Source: Conidiobolus incongruus B7586
Taxonomy: Eukaryota > Entomophthoromycota > Entomophthoromycetes > Entomophthorales > Conidiobolaceae
Direction: 5' to 3'
Assembly: GCA_000697335.1 (NCBI GenBank)
Contig: JNEM01010582.1
Span: forward strand, 1 to 11,304
DNA length: 11,304 bases
How positions within the stretch are numbered: the first letter of the stretch is position 1; each line of letters opens with the position of its first letter. Below are positions 1 through 8,573 of this stretch, piece by piece. Both the position numbers and the translations under genes were made by a program. Under the pieces are notes generated by a model that was not told the DNA's origin, did not search any database, and saw nothing but the letters and a program-made list of their open reading frames with translations.

Positions 1-2
1 TG

Positions 3-150
3 AGAGGGTTTGTGGTTAAGTTTTACTGATACTAAAATAAAAGACTTTTGATGGTCACTATTTGGTTTAAGCATGATTAAATTAAACAACTAATTTTAAA
101 AAATTCATTTTTTAATCAAAAAAATTATTATATATATATATATATATATA
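3..150. repeat. Direct repeat A, left copy
   Basis: This stretch matches 11051-11198 in the same orientation without gaps (offset 11048). I count about 12 differences in 148 bases, nine of them G to A or C to T going from left to right. It ends in the TA run at 129-150. It lies inside the left LTR-element fossil, and its minus strand may be part of the pol region. Confidence 0.9.
129..150. repeat. (TA)n microsatellite
   Basis: Eleven TA units in a row. It sits exactly between direct repeat A and the segment leading to module B. A matching TA run is present at about 11177-11196 in the right-hand copy. Confidence 0.9.
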
Positions 151-176
151 ATTCAAAACTATTTATTTTCCTATTT

Positions 177-268
177 GTTTTGTATATATTTGCTTATTTG
201 AAACTAATAATATGTTTGAAAAATCAGAAATTAAAAAATTTCCCATTTCTTTGATTCCATGGTAATAT
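177..268 (+). repeat. Module B, left copy, inverted relative to the right copy
   Basis: This segment matches the reverse complement of 11213-11304 without gaps (paired coordinates sum to 11481), with about four or five differences in 92 bases. It includes a shared CCATGG at 257-262. A CCTATT lies at 170-175 just outside it and another at 11209-11214 in the right copy, each facing the TA run. B could be a small TA-inserting element, but no target duplication can be shown because the window cuts the right copy. Confidence 0.85.
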
Positions 269-2210
269 TAAGAATAGTTAAGGGGTAATGATAAATATTT
301 AAATATAATACCAAATGCTTATTCTATTAAATTATTAATATATTTAATTATCAAGTTATTTTTTTAAATAGGTAAAAATAATTTAACAACAATAAAAAAA
401 AGATAATACAACTAAAACAACTAGAATTAATTAAAACACCAACAAGTATATTTATAAAAAAATTAATTAACATAAATAATAAAGTGATAGTTAAAGGTAA
501 AGAATTACAAGGTAAATTAGTTACTAAAATATTTCTAGTTTCTAATAGTTTAATCAGTTAGATTTCTCTAGTATAAATAATTTAATTTGTAGAATCAGTA
601 GTTTATTAGAATTTTTGTGGATTAGATTAGAATCTACTAACTAATTATAAAAAAAGTGATTTTAAAGTTATATTAATATTATTCAAGTTTGATTTATAGT
701 TAATAAGTTAAGATTATTAAAAATTAAATAGATGTTGCTTTTTTAAAAAGTATTTGTTAGCTTTATAATTAACTTAAGTTTTTTAGCAGTAATAACAACC
801 TTTATTTATTTTCAAGTAAGCTTTAACTTTTTCACTAAAGGTTTTCTTATAAAACTTTAAAGTAGAAACATCAATCATTTAAAATTTAAGTAAGTTAAAG
901 TAAAGTTTAAAAGAATAATTTTTAGGGTGGGAAAATTTAATTAAAGAGTAAAAAATATTATTAATTATAATTACTATATCACAAATGTTAAAAAAAGATA
1001 TATTATTAAAATGTTCCCTACTAACTAATTAAAGCTTTACTTGAAAATTAGAGCATTATAATAATTTATAGATTTATTTTTTTTCAGGGATATTTAATAT
1101 ATTTAAACATATTTCATTAAATTTCTCAATTAATTATCTTGTAAAAGTTTTTTATTTAAGTTAAGAAAGCTTTTCTCTTGTTAATTAAACTTAATTTTTT
1201 AAGTAATACCTTTCTTTAAAAGTTTTTTCTAATTATTTAAAAGTTTATATTTTTGTAATAAGTTATCCTCTTGAAGATTCTTTAGGATTAAGCTTGTAAT
1301 AAATTAATTACCAAATATAAATATATTTTTCTAAAAAAAAAGTGGTTAATTTAAAGATATTCTTTAAATCTTCATCTAAAATTAAATTAAAGTAATTCTT
1401 TATATTTTTAAGGTAGTTTTCAAGTTTATAAAGGTTTTTAAAACTATCATAAATAGTTAATTTGTTTTTAAAGATATTAAAGAAATAGTTTAATATATTA
1501 ATTATAGTGAAATAGTTAGTTTATTAGATTTAAACTCTTTAAAACATGTTTTTTTCAATTAAAAGTTGTTTAATATAAGTTTTTTAAAGGGTAATAAGCT
1601 TTTAAAAACTAAAGTCTTAGATTTACTTAGTAATTAAGCTATTATTATCATTAAAATAATATAAGGGTATTTCTTTTTTTAGTAGTATTATAGTATATAG
1701 TATTAAATTTAAATAAAATAAATTATAGATAAAATTTAAAATAGTAATAATTAAGTTTAATATAAATAGTTATTAATTTCTCATAGGTTTTTAATAGTTT
1801 TATTACTGTTACTATATAAATATAATAATAATTAAACTAATATAGTATAGAGGAAAACTTAATATAAAAGTAATGTATGTAGAATGTGGTAATATAATGT
1901 AGCTGTAGTGTACAAGTATAAACAAAGTTTAATTAAGCTTTAAACTAAGATGAGTCACTAATATATTAAAATTTATATTAGGTAGTGTTAATATCCTATA
2001 ATATTAATAGAATATAGTTTCAATTTTAAGAATAGTATAAAAGTAAAATATAGTAAGAATTAAGAGGAAAAAAAAACCTAGTTTATTAAATAATTTAATA
2101 CTATTTATACAATTAATTTAACTATATAAGTATAAATTAATCATATAATTTATAGTTAATTGGATTATATGAAAGTATATATAAGAATTTAAAGAATTAG
2201 TCTCTTAATA

Positions 2211-2819
2211 GAAATCATATATCAAAAAAATAATTTATATTAAATCTCAAAAAAGTCTCAAAATTAAATATTCAAAATAATATCAAAATTACAATATATA
2301 ATTTTTAAAAAAACTTAATAAGGATTTAATTTTTTAATTATAAATTATATTAAATATATATTATATTATTTATACTTTTTAACTTAATTATTATATTCAA
2401 AATAGCTATTTTAAGTAATATTAATAGAAATATTATTAAATAAATTATTTTACATAGTTACTATAATTTTAAATTAGGAATATCAATTAAAATAGTCTTT
2501 TTCAAAGAAAATATATATAGAAATATAAACTTAAAATCATAAAAATTGAGTATTATTATTATTATATTTTTTAATTTATTAAAGTATGTTGAAAATCAGA
2601 TATTATAAGATAATTAATTTAAATATTATAAAATACTTATAATCACTATATACTAACTTTGAAAATATTGAATCATTTAAAAATTTTTCAAATCAAAATC
2701 ATGAAATATATATTACTATTATTACTATTGTAATTTTAATATTCATTGGTTTAATGAATAATTTCATTTATTCATAATTAATATTAAATTTAAAATTACG
2801 ATTTTGAATATTATTCAGT
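2211..2819. other. AT-rich stretch with no recognised gene
   Basis: No open frame of note. C and G here occur mostly in CA and TG, unlike the retroelement block to the left, which marks a change of sequence origin near 2210. It may include the 5' flank and N-terminal part of the Tc1/mariner remnant that follows, but I cannot align it. Confidence 0.5.
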
Positions 2820-3970
2820 TTTAAGTGAAAATAAAAAATGAAAAATGTATCATGTTTATTATATATAAACTCTTTATAGTGATTGCAATAAAAAGCATCA
2901 TGATTGTAAGTTATAAAATCTCTAATTTTACCTGAGTTCAATGAAAACGATTTATTTATATATCATAATATGCAAAATATTATGTATCGATTATTTACAA
3001 TAATTAATAACTAATAACTTTAATCAAAGACCTCAAAATATGATATTTCAAAATAGTTTAATTAGCTCAAAATTGCAATTTTTGATTTAATAGAAATTAT
3101 CTTAAGCCTATCTAAATTTATAACTATCAAAAGAAACGCAAATAAAATCAAAAAATATTTTATACATCACTCATATGATTTATTCCAGAAAACATAATAA
3201 TTTACATAAACTATTATTAATTATAATTAACCATATTAACAAAAGATGTGGAATTAATTTTAAGATTGTGAATATATATCTCTAATATTTTAACCTAAGG
3301 TTAAATGGATAAAATAAAATATACATTGCCAATATAAATTTGTTATTTTTATAATTCTTATTTTACAGTATTTAAAAAACTATTATAATGGGAAAATCAT
3401 GGATATTATAGTATGATTTATGACCAAATAATGAATTATTTCATTAAAAATTCAAAATTATTTTTATTAAGTTTAAAAAAATCATTTAAAGATAAAAGAT
3501 ATTAAAGATATAGATATTGGTAAGATAAAATAACTCTAATAAATATAAATAAAAATAAATTATAATAATAAAATAAAATTTTATTTGAAAAAATCTAATG
3601 TTATTTGGTGGGGTAAAAAATTAATTAAATATCGTTAATTTTAGACTATAATAACAATATATGTTATTTAAAACTAGAAATTTTGTTTATTGAAAAAAAC
3701 AAGTCTTTGTTATCATATCCACCATACTCACCAGATATGAATCTACCATTATGATTGATTTGATGAATTAAAAAAGTTGATTTATAAAAATTAAAAGATA
3801 TTTAATATATTTTAAAATCAAACATGTAATTTCGAATATTTTAGTAAGTTGGATTAACAGTGTAATTTTGTAAAGAAACTTTGATGGTTCGTTAAATTTA
3901 CTAAATGAATAGCTTTATTAGCTTGGTTTAAAAAGGATATTGTAAAATTAACATATTAAACTTTTTCGTG
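2820..3970 (+). pseudogene. Decayed Tc1/mariner transposase
   Basis: A DDE/D-type transposase relic on the plus strand. The clearest part is PPYSPDMN at 3719-3742, the box around the third catalytic acid, followed to about 3780 by a stretch that fits P-x-E-L-I-W-W-I-K-K if its TGA codons were once TGG. Just upstream the same frame reads IEKNKSLLSY, as in the family's usual lead-in. About 3360-3425 fits the G-G-S-x-M-V-W-G box, about 2895-2930 fits the W-T-x-x-W-K-R-V stretch before the first catalytic acid, and about 3840-3965 fits the usual C-terminal end. The span of about 1.1 kb suits a transposase of about 340 residues. Several frame changes and stops make it dead. Terminal inverted repeats were not found. 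Confidence 0.65.
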
Positions 3971-4245
3971 AAATATTAAATAAATATTTTAATAATATTT
4001 AATACTCTTGTTAAATATTGATTTCAAATTAAACACAATATAATTTTATTCAAAAAAATTCAATTAATAGTAAAAAAATGTTTATAGTTCGATATGGATT
4101 ATTAATATATAGATAAAAATGAAATATACAATGATATAAGTATAAAAAACTATTATCAAAATGTTTAAATTGGATTAAAATTTAAATACGTAACTTGAAT
4201 ACAATTTAAGGTTAAAACATTATTAACAAGGGATAAAAATATATG
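3971..4245. other. AT-rich spacer
   Basis: About 275 bases between the transposase relic and the palindrome. It may hold the 3' end of the Tc1/mariner element, but I see no terminal repeat. G+C jumps sharply at about 4246, where the palindrome starts. Confidence 0.5.
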
Positions 4246-4266
4246 AGTTGTCACAGCTATTAGCTC

Positions 4267-4452
4267 TTAGAGCGTCATCAAGGACACTGACACAGCCATT
4301 CTATAGGCCAGATTGTGAAGTATGGCACCTACCAGCTGGGGTACACTACCGATGATCAGTTCTCCGGCTACCCGGCCCTGATCACTTGTAGACGGGGCGT
4401 TGAAGAGGGCGACTAAATCAGCAGCAGTAATGGCAGTATGAGGATTTGACAT
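4267..4452 (-). CDS. Small ORF in left palindrome arm, unknown function
   Basis: A 61-codon ORF pointing outward from the palindrome. Its first 20 residues (MSNPHTAITAADLVALFNAP) are identical to those of the mirror ORF at 5198-5404. After that the two agree at roughly 60 percent of positions with no gap, sharing ELII, PQ, NLAY, MAVSVS and MTL. It ends close to the palindrome's edge. No signal peptide, known domain or catalytic motif is seen. It could be the start of a longer mobile-element protein. Whether it is expressed is unknown. Confidence 0.3.
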   Translation of the reverse strand: MSNPHTAITAADLVALFNAPSTSDQGRVAGELIIGSVPQLVGAILHNLAYRMAVSVSLMTL

Positions 4453-4800
4453 GCTAGTAAGGCAAAATCACAGAATATCAATAGGAATGGATATAAAACG
4501 GATAATGGAATATGTCTCAAGTGAAGCTATAAGTGGCTGTTTGAGTATACTAAAGGTAAGGTCTTGGAAGTAGGTAAGAGGTTTATTTGTTTAAAGAAGG
4601 TGAAAAATAAAGAGGAGAGGTAAAGAAAGAGAGATATCAAAGAGAAGGAATCGAGCCCTTCTTATAACTAAGTGAAATATATAGGCATAAGTATGCAGCG
4701 GCTGAGTAACAGTGAGGTCACTCGGACGAGTAATGGTAAAATGTTGATAAGGCCTAATTTAGTTAATAGGTACTTGGTGGTGAATTGGAATAAGGAAAAG

Positions 4801-4855
4801 TATCAATCAGGTAGCAATTGTGAAATGAATTGTGACAATTGTTATCTAATTGATA
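4801..4855 (+). repeat. Hairpin at the centre of the palindrome
   Basis: Arms 4801-4821 and 4835-4855 are 21 bases each around a 13-base loop. On the plus strand as RNA there are 18 Watson-Crick pairs, two G-U pairs and one C-A mismatch. Its midpoint (4828) coincides with the axis of the whole 1.16-kb palindrome, so it marks the junction of the two arms. Confidence 0.85.
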
Positions 4856-5197
4856 CCTTCTCTCACTGAAAAATCACTACCAGATCACTGATTATCCTAA
4901 TTAAGCCATATAAATAATCCCAACCAGTTGTGAATAAGGCTCTAAACTCTTGATATCACAACGTCTACATGTCTTACAATCACGCTATTGATCTGTGATG
5001 GCCTACTTATGCCAACACTTTCCACTCAATCTAAAAGAAGGCTTTTTATATTCTACTCTACAAACAAACCTTATTTTCCTACTCAAAGCCTGCTTCCGAA
5101 CATACTCAAGGAGCCACTTATAGCTTCACTTGAGACATATTCCATTATCTGTTCTATGTTCATTCTTATTGATATTCTGTGATTTTGCCTTACTAGC

Positions 5198-5404
5198 ATG
5201 TCAAATCCTCATACTGCCATTACTGCTGCTGATTTAGTCGCCCTCTTCAATGCTCCATTCAACTGTAATCATGGTTGGATGGCCAGGGAACTGATCATCA
5301 GTAACCCACCTCAGTTTGTAGGCATAATGCTTCAAAATCTGGCCTACACAATGGCTGTGTCAGTATCCTCAATGACGCTCAACAAGTTAATAACCACAAA
5401 GTGA
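5198..5404 (+). CDS. Small ORF in right palindrome arm, unknown function
   Basis: A 68-codon ORF, the mirror of the minus-strand ORF at 4267-4452. The shared start is supported by an identical stretch of more than 50 bases from the ATG onward and a near-identical leader in both arms. It reads to the palindrome's edge and adds a short private tail before a stop 7 bases upstream of the tRNA-Met gene. A TATA-like site lies about 280 bases upstream (4909-4916). No known domain is visible. It may be a remnant of a mobile-element protein, so coding status is uncertain. Confidence 0.3.
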   Translation: MSNPHTAITAADLVALFNAPFNCNHGWMARELIISNPPQFVGIMLQNLAYTMAVSVSSMTLNKLITTK

Positions 5405-5411
5405 ATTAATG

Positions 5412-5484
5412 GCTTCTTTGGCGCAGTTGGCAGCGCGTGAGTCTCATAATCTCGAGGTCGTCGGTTCGAACCCGACAGGAAGCA
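5412..5484 (+). tRNA. Elongator tRNA-Met (CAU)
   Basis: A 73-nt cloverleaf with no intron: 7-bp acceptor stem (one G-U), 4-bp D stem, anticodon loop CTCATAA with CAT anticodon, five-base variable loop AGGTC, and a perfect 5-bp T stem with loop TTCGAAC. The TTC in the T loop marks the elongator form; eukaryotic initiators lack it. The discriminator is A, and CCA is not encoded. Internal pol III promoters are an A box at 5419-5430 and a B box at 5463-5473. A second, almost identical gene lies at 8574-8646 on the other strand. The palindrome ends 7 bases upstream. Confidence 0.97.
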
Positions 5485-5487
5485 TCA

Positions 5488-5492
5488 TTTTT
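5488..5492 (+). terminator. Pol III T5 terminator
   Basis: A run of five T residues starts three bases past the discriminator base of the tRNA-Met gene. This is the expected pol III stop and trailer length. Confidence 0.8.
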
Positions 5493-6503
5493 ATCCCATC
5501 TTTACTTTTTTTACATATATAATCATATTTTATCCTCTTACTATGACTCTCATTTATACTTTTTACATCAATTCAACATATAATTTAATTATTCATTTGA
5601 CATATAAACTATACCCTATCATAATAATTTTTCAAATAACCTTAAATTATTTTGATCTCTAGTTTTTTATATAAAAAATATATATTTTATATATTTTTAT
5701 TATAAATTTATATTTTGAAATCAATATATTTGATTTTTTAAATAATGTTTAAAACTCAATTAAAAATTACAACTTTCAATTTATTCTTTAAATTAAAATA
5801 ATCTTATTTTTAAATATTTGACTTTAATATGTAATATTTTTTTTAGAAATTCAATATTTGTTCTAAATTGAATTTGAAATTTATGAATTTATAAATTACA
5901 AGATTTTAATATAACTAATTTAGTTATATATCATTGTGTAATTATTAAAGTCATACTTTTTTAACATATATGGTTTGATTTTTGAATCATTACACACTAT
6001 AAATATATATATTATGATTCTTTAATATTTATTAATTGATTCAAGCTAATAAATATTCAATAATAAACTAGTATTAAATTTTATTAACTTGATTTAATTT
6101 CATTATTAATAGTTTATATATTTCTTTTCGAAAATAATTGAAAATATAATTTCCCATCCGAAGCTTTATCTAATAAAATTATTTTAATTTGAATTATTTG
6201 GACATATATCTAATAACAAAATTGAACTAAAGATAAATTGATTATACAAAATATTATATTGATGTCTATTCACAAAATTTTGAAATTGATATTAAATTTA
6301 CTTTAATTACTATAATATTGGAGCTAATAGTCAAATTTTTGATATAGTATTATCTGAGAATTGACAGAATATAGTATAGTAAAAGAAAATATAAAAACAT
6401 TAATTCGAAAATCGCATCAATAACTCGATCATATGACAGTTTTACCAATTAATATAAAACCATGAATTAATATGTGGAAATATTTAATTTCTATTTCGTC
6501 ACA
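5493..6503. other. AT-rich intergenic stretch, nothing recognised
   Basis: About 1 kb between the first tRNA-Met and DUG1. No ORF, RNA gene or transposase box was found on either strand. C and G are mainly in CA and TG, like the block at 2211-4245 and unlike the outer retroelement blocks. The right end presumably contains distal promoter DNA of DUG1. Confidence 0.5.
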
Positions 6504-6572
6504 ATTGGAAAAATCAGAGATTATCCAATATTCATAACTCCTAAGATCCCATGATTTTCAGTATCATATAAA
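6504..6572 (+). promoter_or_regulatory. Possible DUG1 core promoter
   Basis: A reversed CCAAT (ATTGG, 6504-6508), a CCAAT (6525-6529) and a TATAAA (6567-6572) lie in order, the last 63 bases before the DUG1 ATG. Such words are frequent by chance in DNA this AT-rich, so support is weak. Confidence 0.3.
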
Positions 6573-6579
6573 ATTAATC

Positions 6580-6618
6580 ATGTACATTTCAAAAGTGACA
6601 TCAATGTTGATAATCTAA
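6580..6618 (+). promoter_or_regulatory. Possible upstream ORF in the DUG1 leader
   Basis: An ATG at 6580 and a second in-frame ATG at 6604 share a TAA at 6616-6618, 16 bases before the DUG1 start. The full reading is 12 codons. Only the second ATG would be in the mRNA if transcription starts about 30 bases after the TATA-like site. Confidence 0.25.
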
Positions 6619-6634
6619 AATTATCAAAATTAAA

Positions 6635-8265
6635 ATGGAAGCCATCTATCAATACATTGACGAACATCAACAAGATTTCATTCAAAAATTACGCGAAGCT
6701 GTCGCCATTCCTAGGTACTATCATAGCATCATGTGCCAGATAATATTTAGTTAACTGTAGGTTTTAGTGTCAGTTCTTCTGTTCCCCACCGTCCTGAAGT
6801 CATTCGTATGGGTGAATGGCTGATCAAGGAATTGGAAGCTTTGGGTGCCACGTAAGTGAAATCATAAATTTTATTTACCATTTATTTAAATAAGTATCCT
6901 AGTACCAAGCGTGTTGAACTTGGCAACCATGAACTTGAAGGCCAAACTATCCCTCTTCCTCCCGTTGTTCTTGCCAGATACGGTAACGATCCCTCAAAGA
7001 AGACTTTGTTAGTCTATGGTCACTATGACGTTCAACCCGCTCTCAAGGAAGATGGTTGGAATACTGATCCCTTCGAATTGGTTCACGATGACAAAGATCG
7101 CTTAGTTGGTCGTGGTGCCACTGATGACAAAGGTCCCGTCCTCGGTTGGTTATTAGCTATTGAAGCTTTCCAAAAGACTAACACAGACTTCCCCGTCAAC
7201 CTCTTATGCTGCTTCGAAGGTATGGAAGAAAGTGGCTCTGAAGGTCTTGACGATGTTGTCTACAAGGAAGCTAATGAATGGTTCAAGGATACCGATTGTG
7301 TCTGTATCAGTGACAACTACTGGCTTGGAACCACTAAGCCCTGTCTCACCTATGGTCTTCGTGGTGTCTCTTACTTCTCTCTTGTTGTTAAGGGACCCGC
7401 TGTCGATTTGCACTCTGGTCTCTTTGGTGGTACCGTTCACGAACCTATGACCGATTTAATCCACTTAATGAGTAAGTTAGTCACTCCTCAAGGTGAAATC
7501 TTAATTCCCGGTATTATGGATCAAGTCGCCCCCTTGACTAAAGAAGAATCCCAAACCTACGATGCCCTCGATTTCAACATGGATATTTTGCACCAATCCC
7601 TCGGTAACACCAATTCCATCCATGACTCCGCCAAAAAGACCTTGATGCACCGCTGGAGATATCCTTCCCTCTCCCTCCACGGTATTGAAGGTGCCTTCTA
7701 CTCCCCTGGTGCTAAGACTGTCATCCCCGCCAAGGTTATTGGTAAATTCAGTATCCGTACTGTCCCTGATATGGAACCCGAAAAGGTTACCGAATTAGTT
7801 GTCAAGTACGTCAAGGACGAATTTGCCAAGCTCGGCTCTAAGAACGAAGTTGATATCTTCTGCCAACACGCTGGTAAATCCTGGGTCAGTTCTTTCAACC
7901 ACTGGAACTTCCAAGCTGCCATCAAGGCTGTTAAGCAAGTCTTCCAAGTTGAACCTGACTTGACTAGAGAAGGTAATTATATTTTGTATTGATCTTTTTG
8001 AATAGATTGTAACATTGATATTAGGTGGTTCTATTCCTGTTACTTTGACTTTCGAACAAGCTCTCAACAAGAATGTCCTCCTCTTACCTATGGGAGCTAA
8101 CGATGATGTAAATTCTATATAATCTTTTAGTTAATTGTTATACTAATCAATTTTTAAATATAGGGAGCTCACAGTACCAACGAAAAGATCGACCGCAGAA
8201 ACTTTATCGAAGGTATCAAACTCTTATCTACTTACATGTATGAATTATCCAAGACTCAAGCTTAA
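6635..8265 (+). CDS. DUG1: Cys-Gly metallodipeptidase, M20 family (Dug1/CNDP2 type), five exons
   Basis: Exons by GT-AG junctions: 6635-6714, 6768-6851, 6903-7972, 8025-8107, 8164-8265, giving 1419 nt and 472 residues, close to yeast Dug1 (about 480). The family hydrolyses Cys-Gly and similar dipeptides in the cytosol. In yeast, Dug1 also works with Dug2-Dug3 in glutathione breakdown. Visible two-metal site: H95-x-D97, D129 (TDDKGP), general base E163 and metal ligand E164 ([10 protein letters not shown]), D192 and H442 (GAHSTNEK). H225 in DLHSG lies in the lid/dimerisation domain (about 205-400). There is no signal peptide or membrane segment. The ATG at 6635 gives the family's normal N-terminus, and exon joins restore AIPSVS and TREGGSIPV. 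Introns are 53, 51, 52 and 56 nt; the last has a TACTAAT branch site at 8141. All key residues are intact, so it looks functional. Confidence 0.96.
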
Positions 8266-8561
8266 ATGTCATTATAAGAAGTATATTTAAATAAATCAAA
8301 TATTTATAAATTAACTACATTAACATAAATTAAATCAAAATATTATCATTGATAAGATGATATCAAGTAAATAATATTATTTATTTATATTAAGGTAAAA
8401 TTTATATATTGTATTTGCTGAAAGTTATTAAAGGAGAGATATAAAAAATGAAATATGAAATTTTGTGGAGTAAAATAAATTATATTGGGAACTTAAAATT
8501 AAGAAGGTATGTAATAAAAGGTGAAAAAGAATAGTATATAAAATATGTAAATTTAAATAAT
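8266..8561. other. DUG1 3' flank with possible poly(A) signal
   Basis: AATAAA at 8290-8295, 25 bases after the stop, is a plausible poly(A) signal but weak in such AT-rich DNA. The rest, including a purine-rich run at about 8420-8540, shows no gene. The second tRNA-Met gene runs toward it from the right. Confidence 0.4.
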
Positions 8562-8566
8562 AAAAA
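8562..8566 (-). terminator. Pol III T5 terminator of the second tRNA-Met
   Basis: Five A on the plus strand read as five T on the minus strand, beginning eight bases after the discriminator base of the minus-strand tRNA-Met. Confidence 0.75.
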
Positions 8567-8573
8567 TCAACTA

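Larger units (their letters stand above)
1..2210 (-). mobile_element. Fossil Ty3/gypsy-like LTR retroelement, gag and protease part
   Basis: Eroded retroelement read on the minus strand; it runs off the left edge of the window. Translating that strand by eye shows a capsid-like stretch at about 1005-1500, a zinc-knuckle start (GCYYC) near 790, and a short protease-like stretch at about 390-520. That is the Ty3/gypsy gag-to-pol order. No reverse transcriptase was recognised before the repeat at 3-150. The copy is broken throughout, with many breaks. It is very AT-rich with CpA/TpG largely lost, so RIP-like mutation may make it look older than it is. The edge near 2210 is a change in base composition, not a seen LTR end. 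Family assignment rests on pattern matching by eye. Confidence 0.5.
4246..5405. repeat. Long imperfect palindrome of unknown element, abutting tRNA-Met
   Basis: The left arm (about 4246-4821) is the inverted, diverged copy of the right arm (about 4835-5405). Paired coordinates sum to about 9650-9656, and the symmetry can be followed from the outer ends to a central hairpin at 4801-4855. Each arm carries, from centre outward, a TATA-like site (4675-4683 minus; 4909-4916 plus), a leader, and a small ORF starting with the same 20 residues. G+C is visibly higher than in the flanks. It could be two head-to-head copies of the 5' part of a retroelement, in which case both are incomplete, or a foldback DNA element. 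I do not recognise the family. No clear target-site duplication is seen. Confidence 0.85.

Noticed and set aside
2211-4245. Mitochondrial origin of the AT-rich DNA
   Set aside because: There are no mitochondrial genes or tRNAs, DUG1 is a nuclear gene with short spliceosomal introns, and the tRNAs carry pol III boxes and T-run terminators.
4646-4668. tRNA T-arm-like sequence in the left palindrome arm
   Set aside because: A short stem with TCGA in the loop is present, but the loop lacks the TTC start and no acceptor, D or anticodon arm can be drawn around it.
4672-4869. 65-codon open frame across the palindrome centre
   Set aside because: It reads through the hairpin and the promoter-like part of the left arm, and its mirror in the other arm is not open in the matching frame.
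4988-5182. 64-codon open frame upstream of the right-arm ORF
   Set aside because: It lies in the leader conserved between the arms, and I see no matching protein in the left arm.
5485-6634. Further transposase in the DUG1 upstream region
   Set aside because: I scanned both strands for the PPYSPD and VMVWG boxes and found none.
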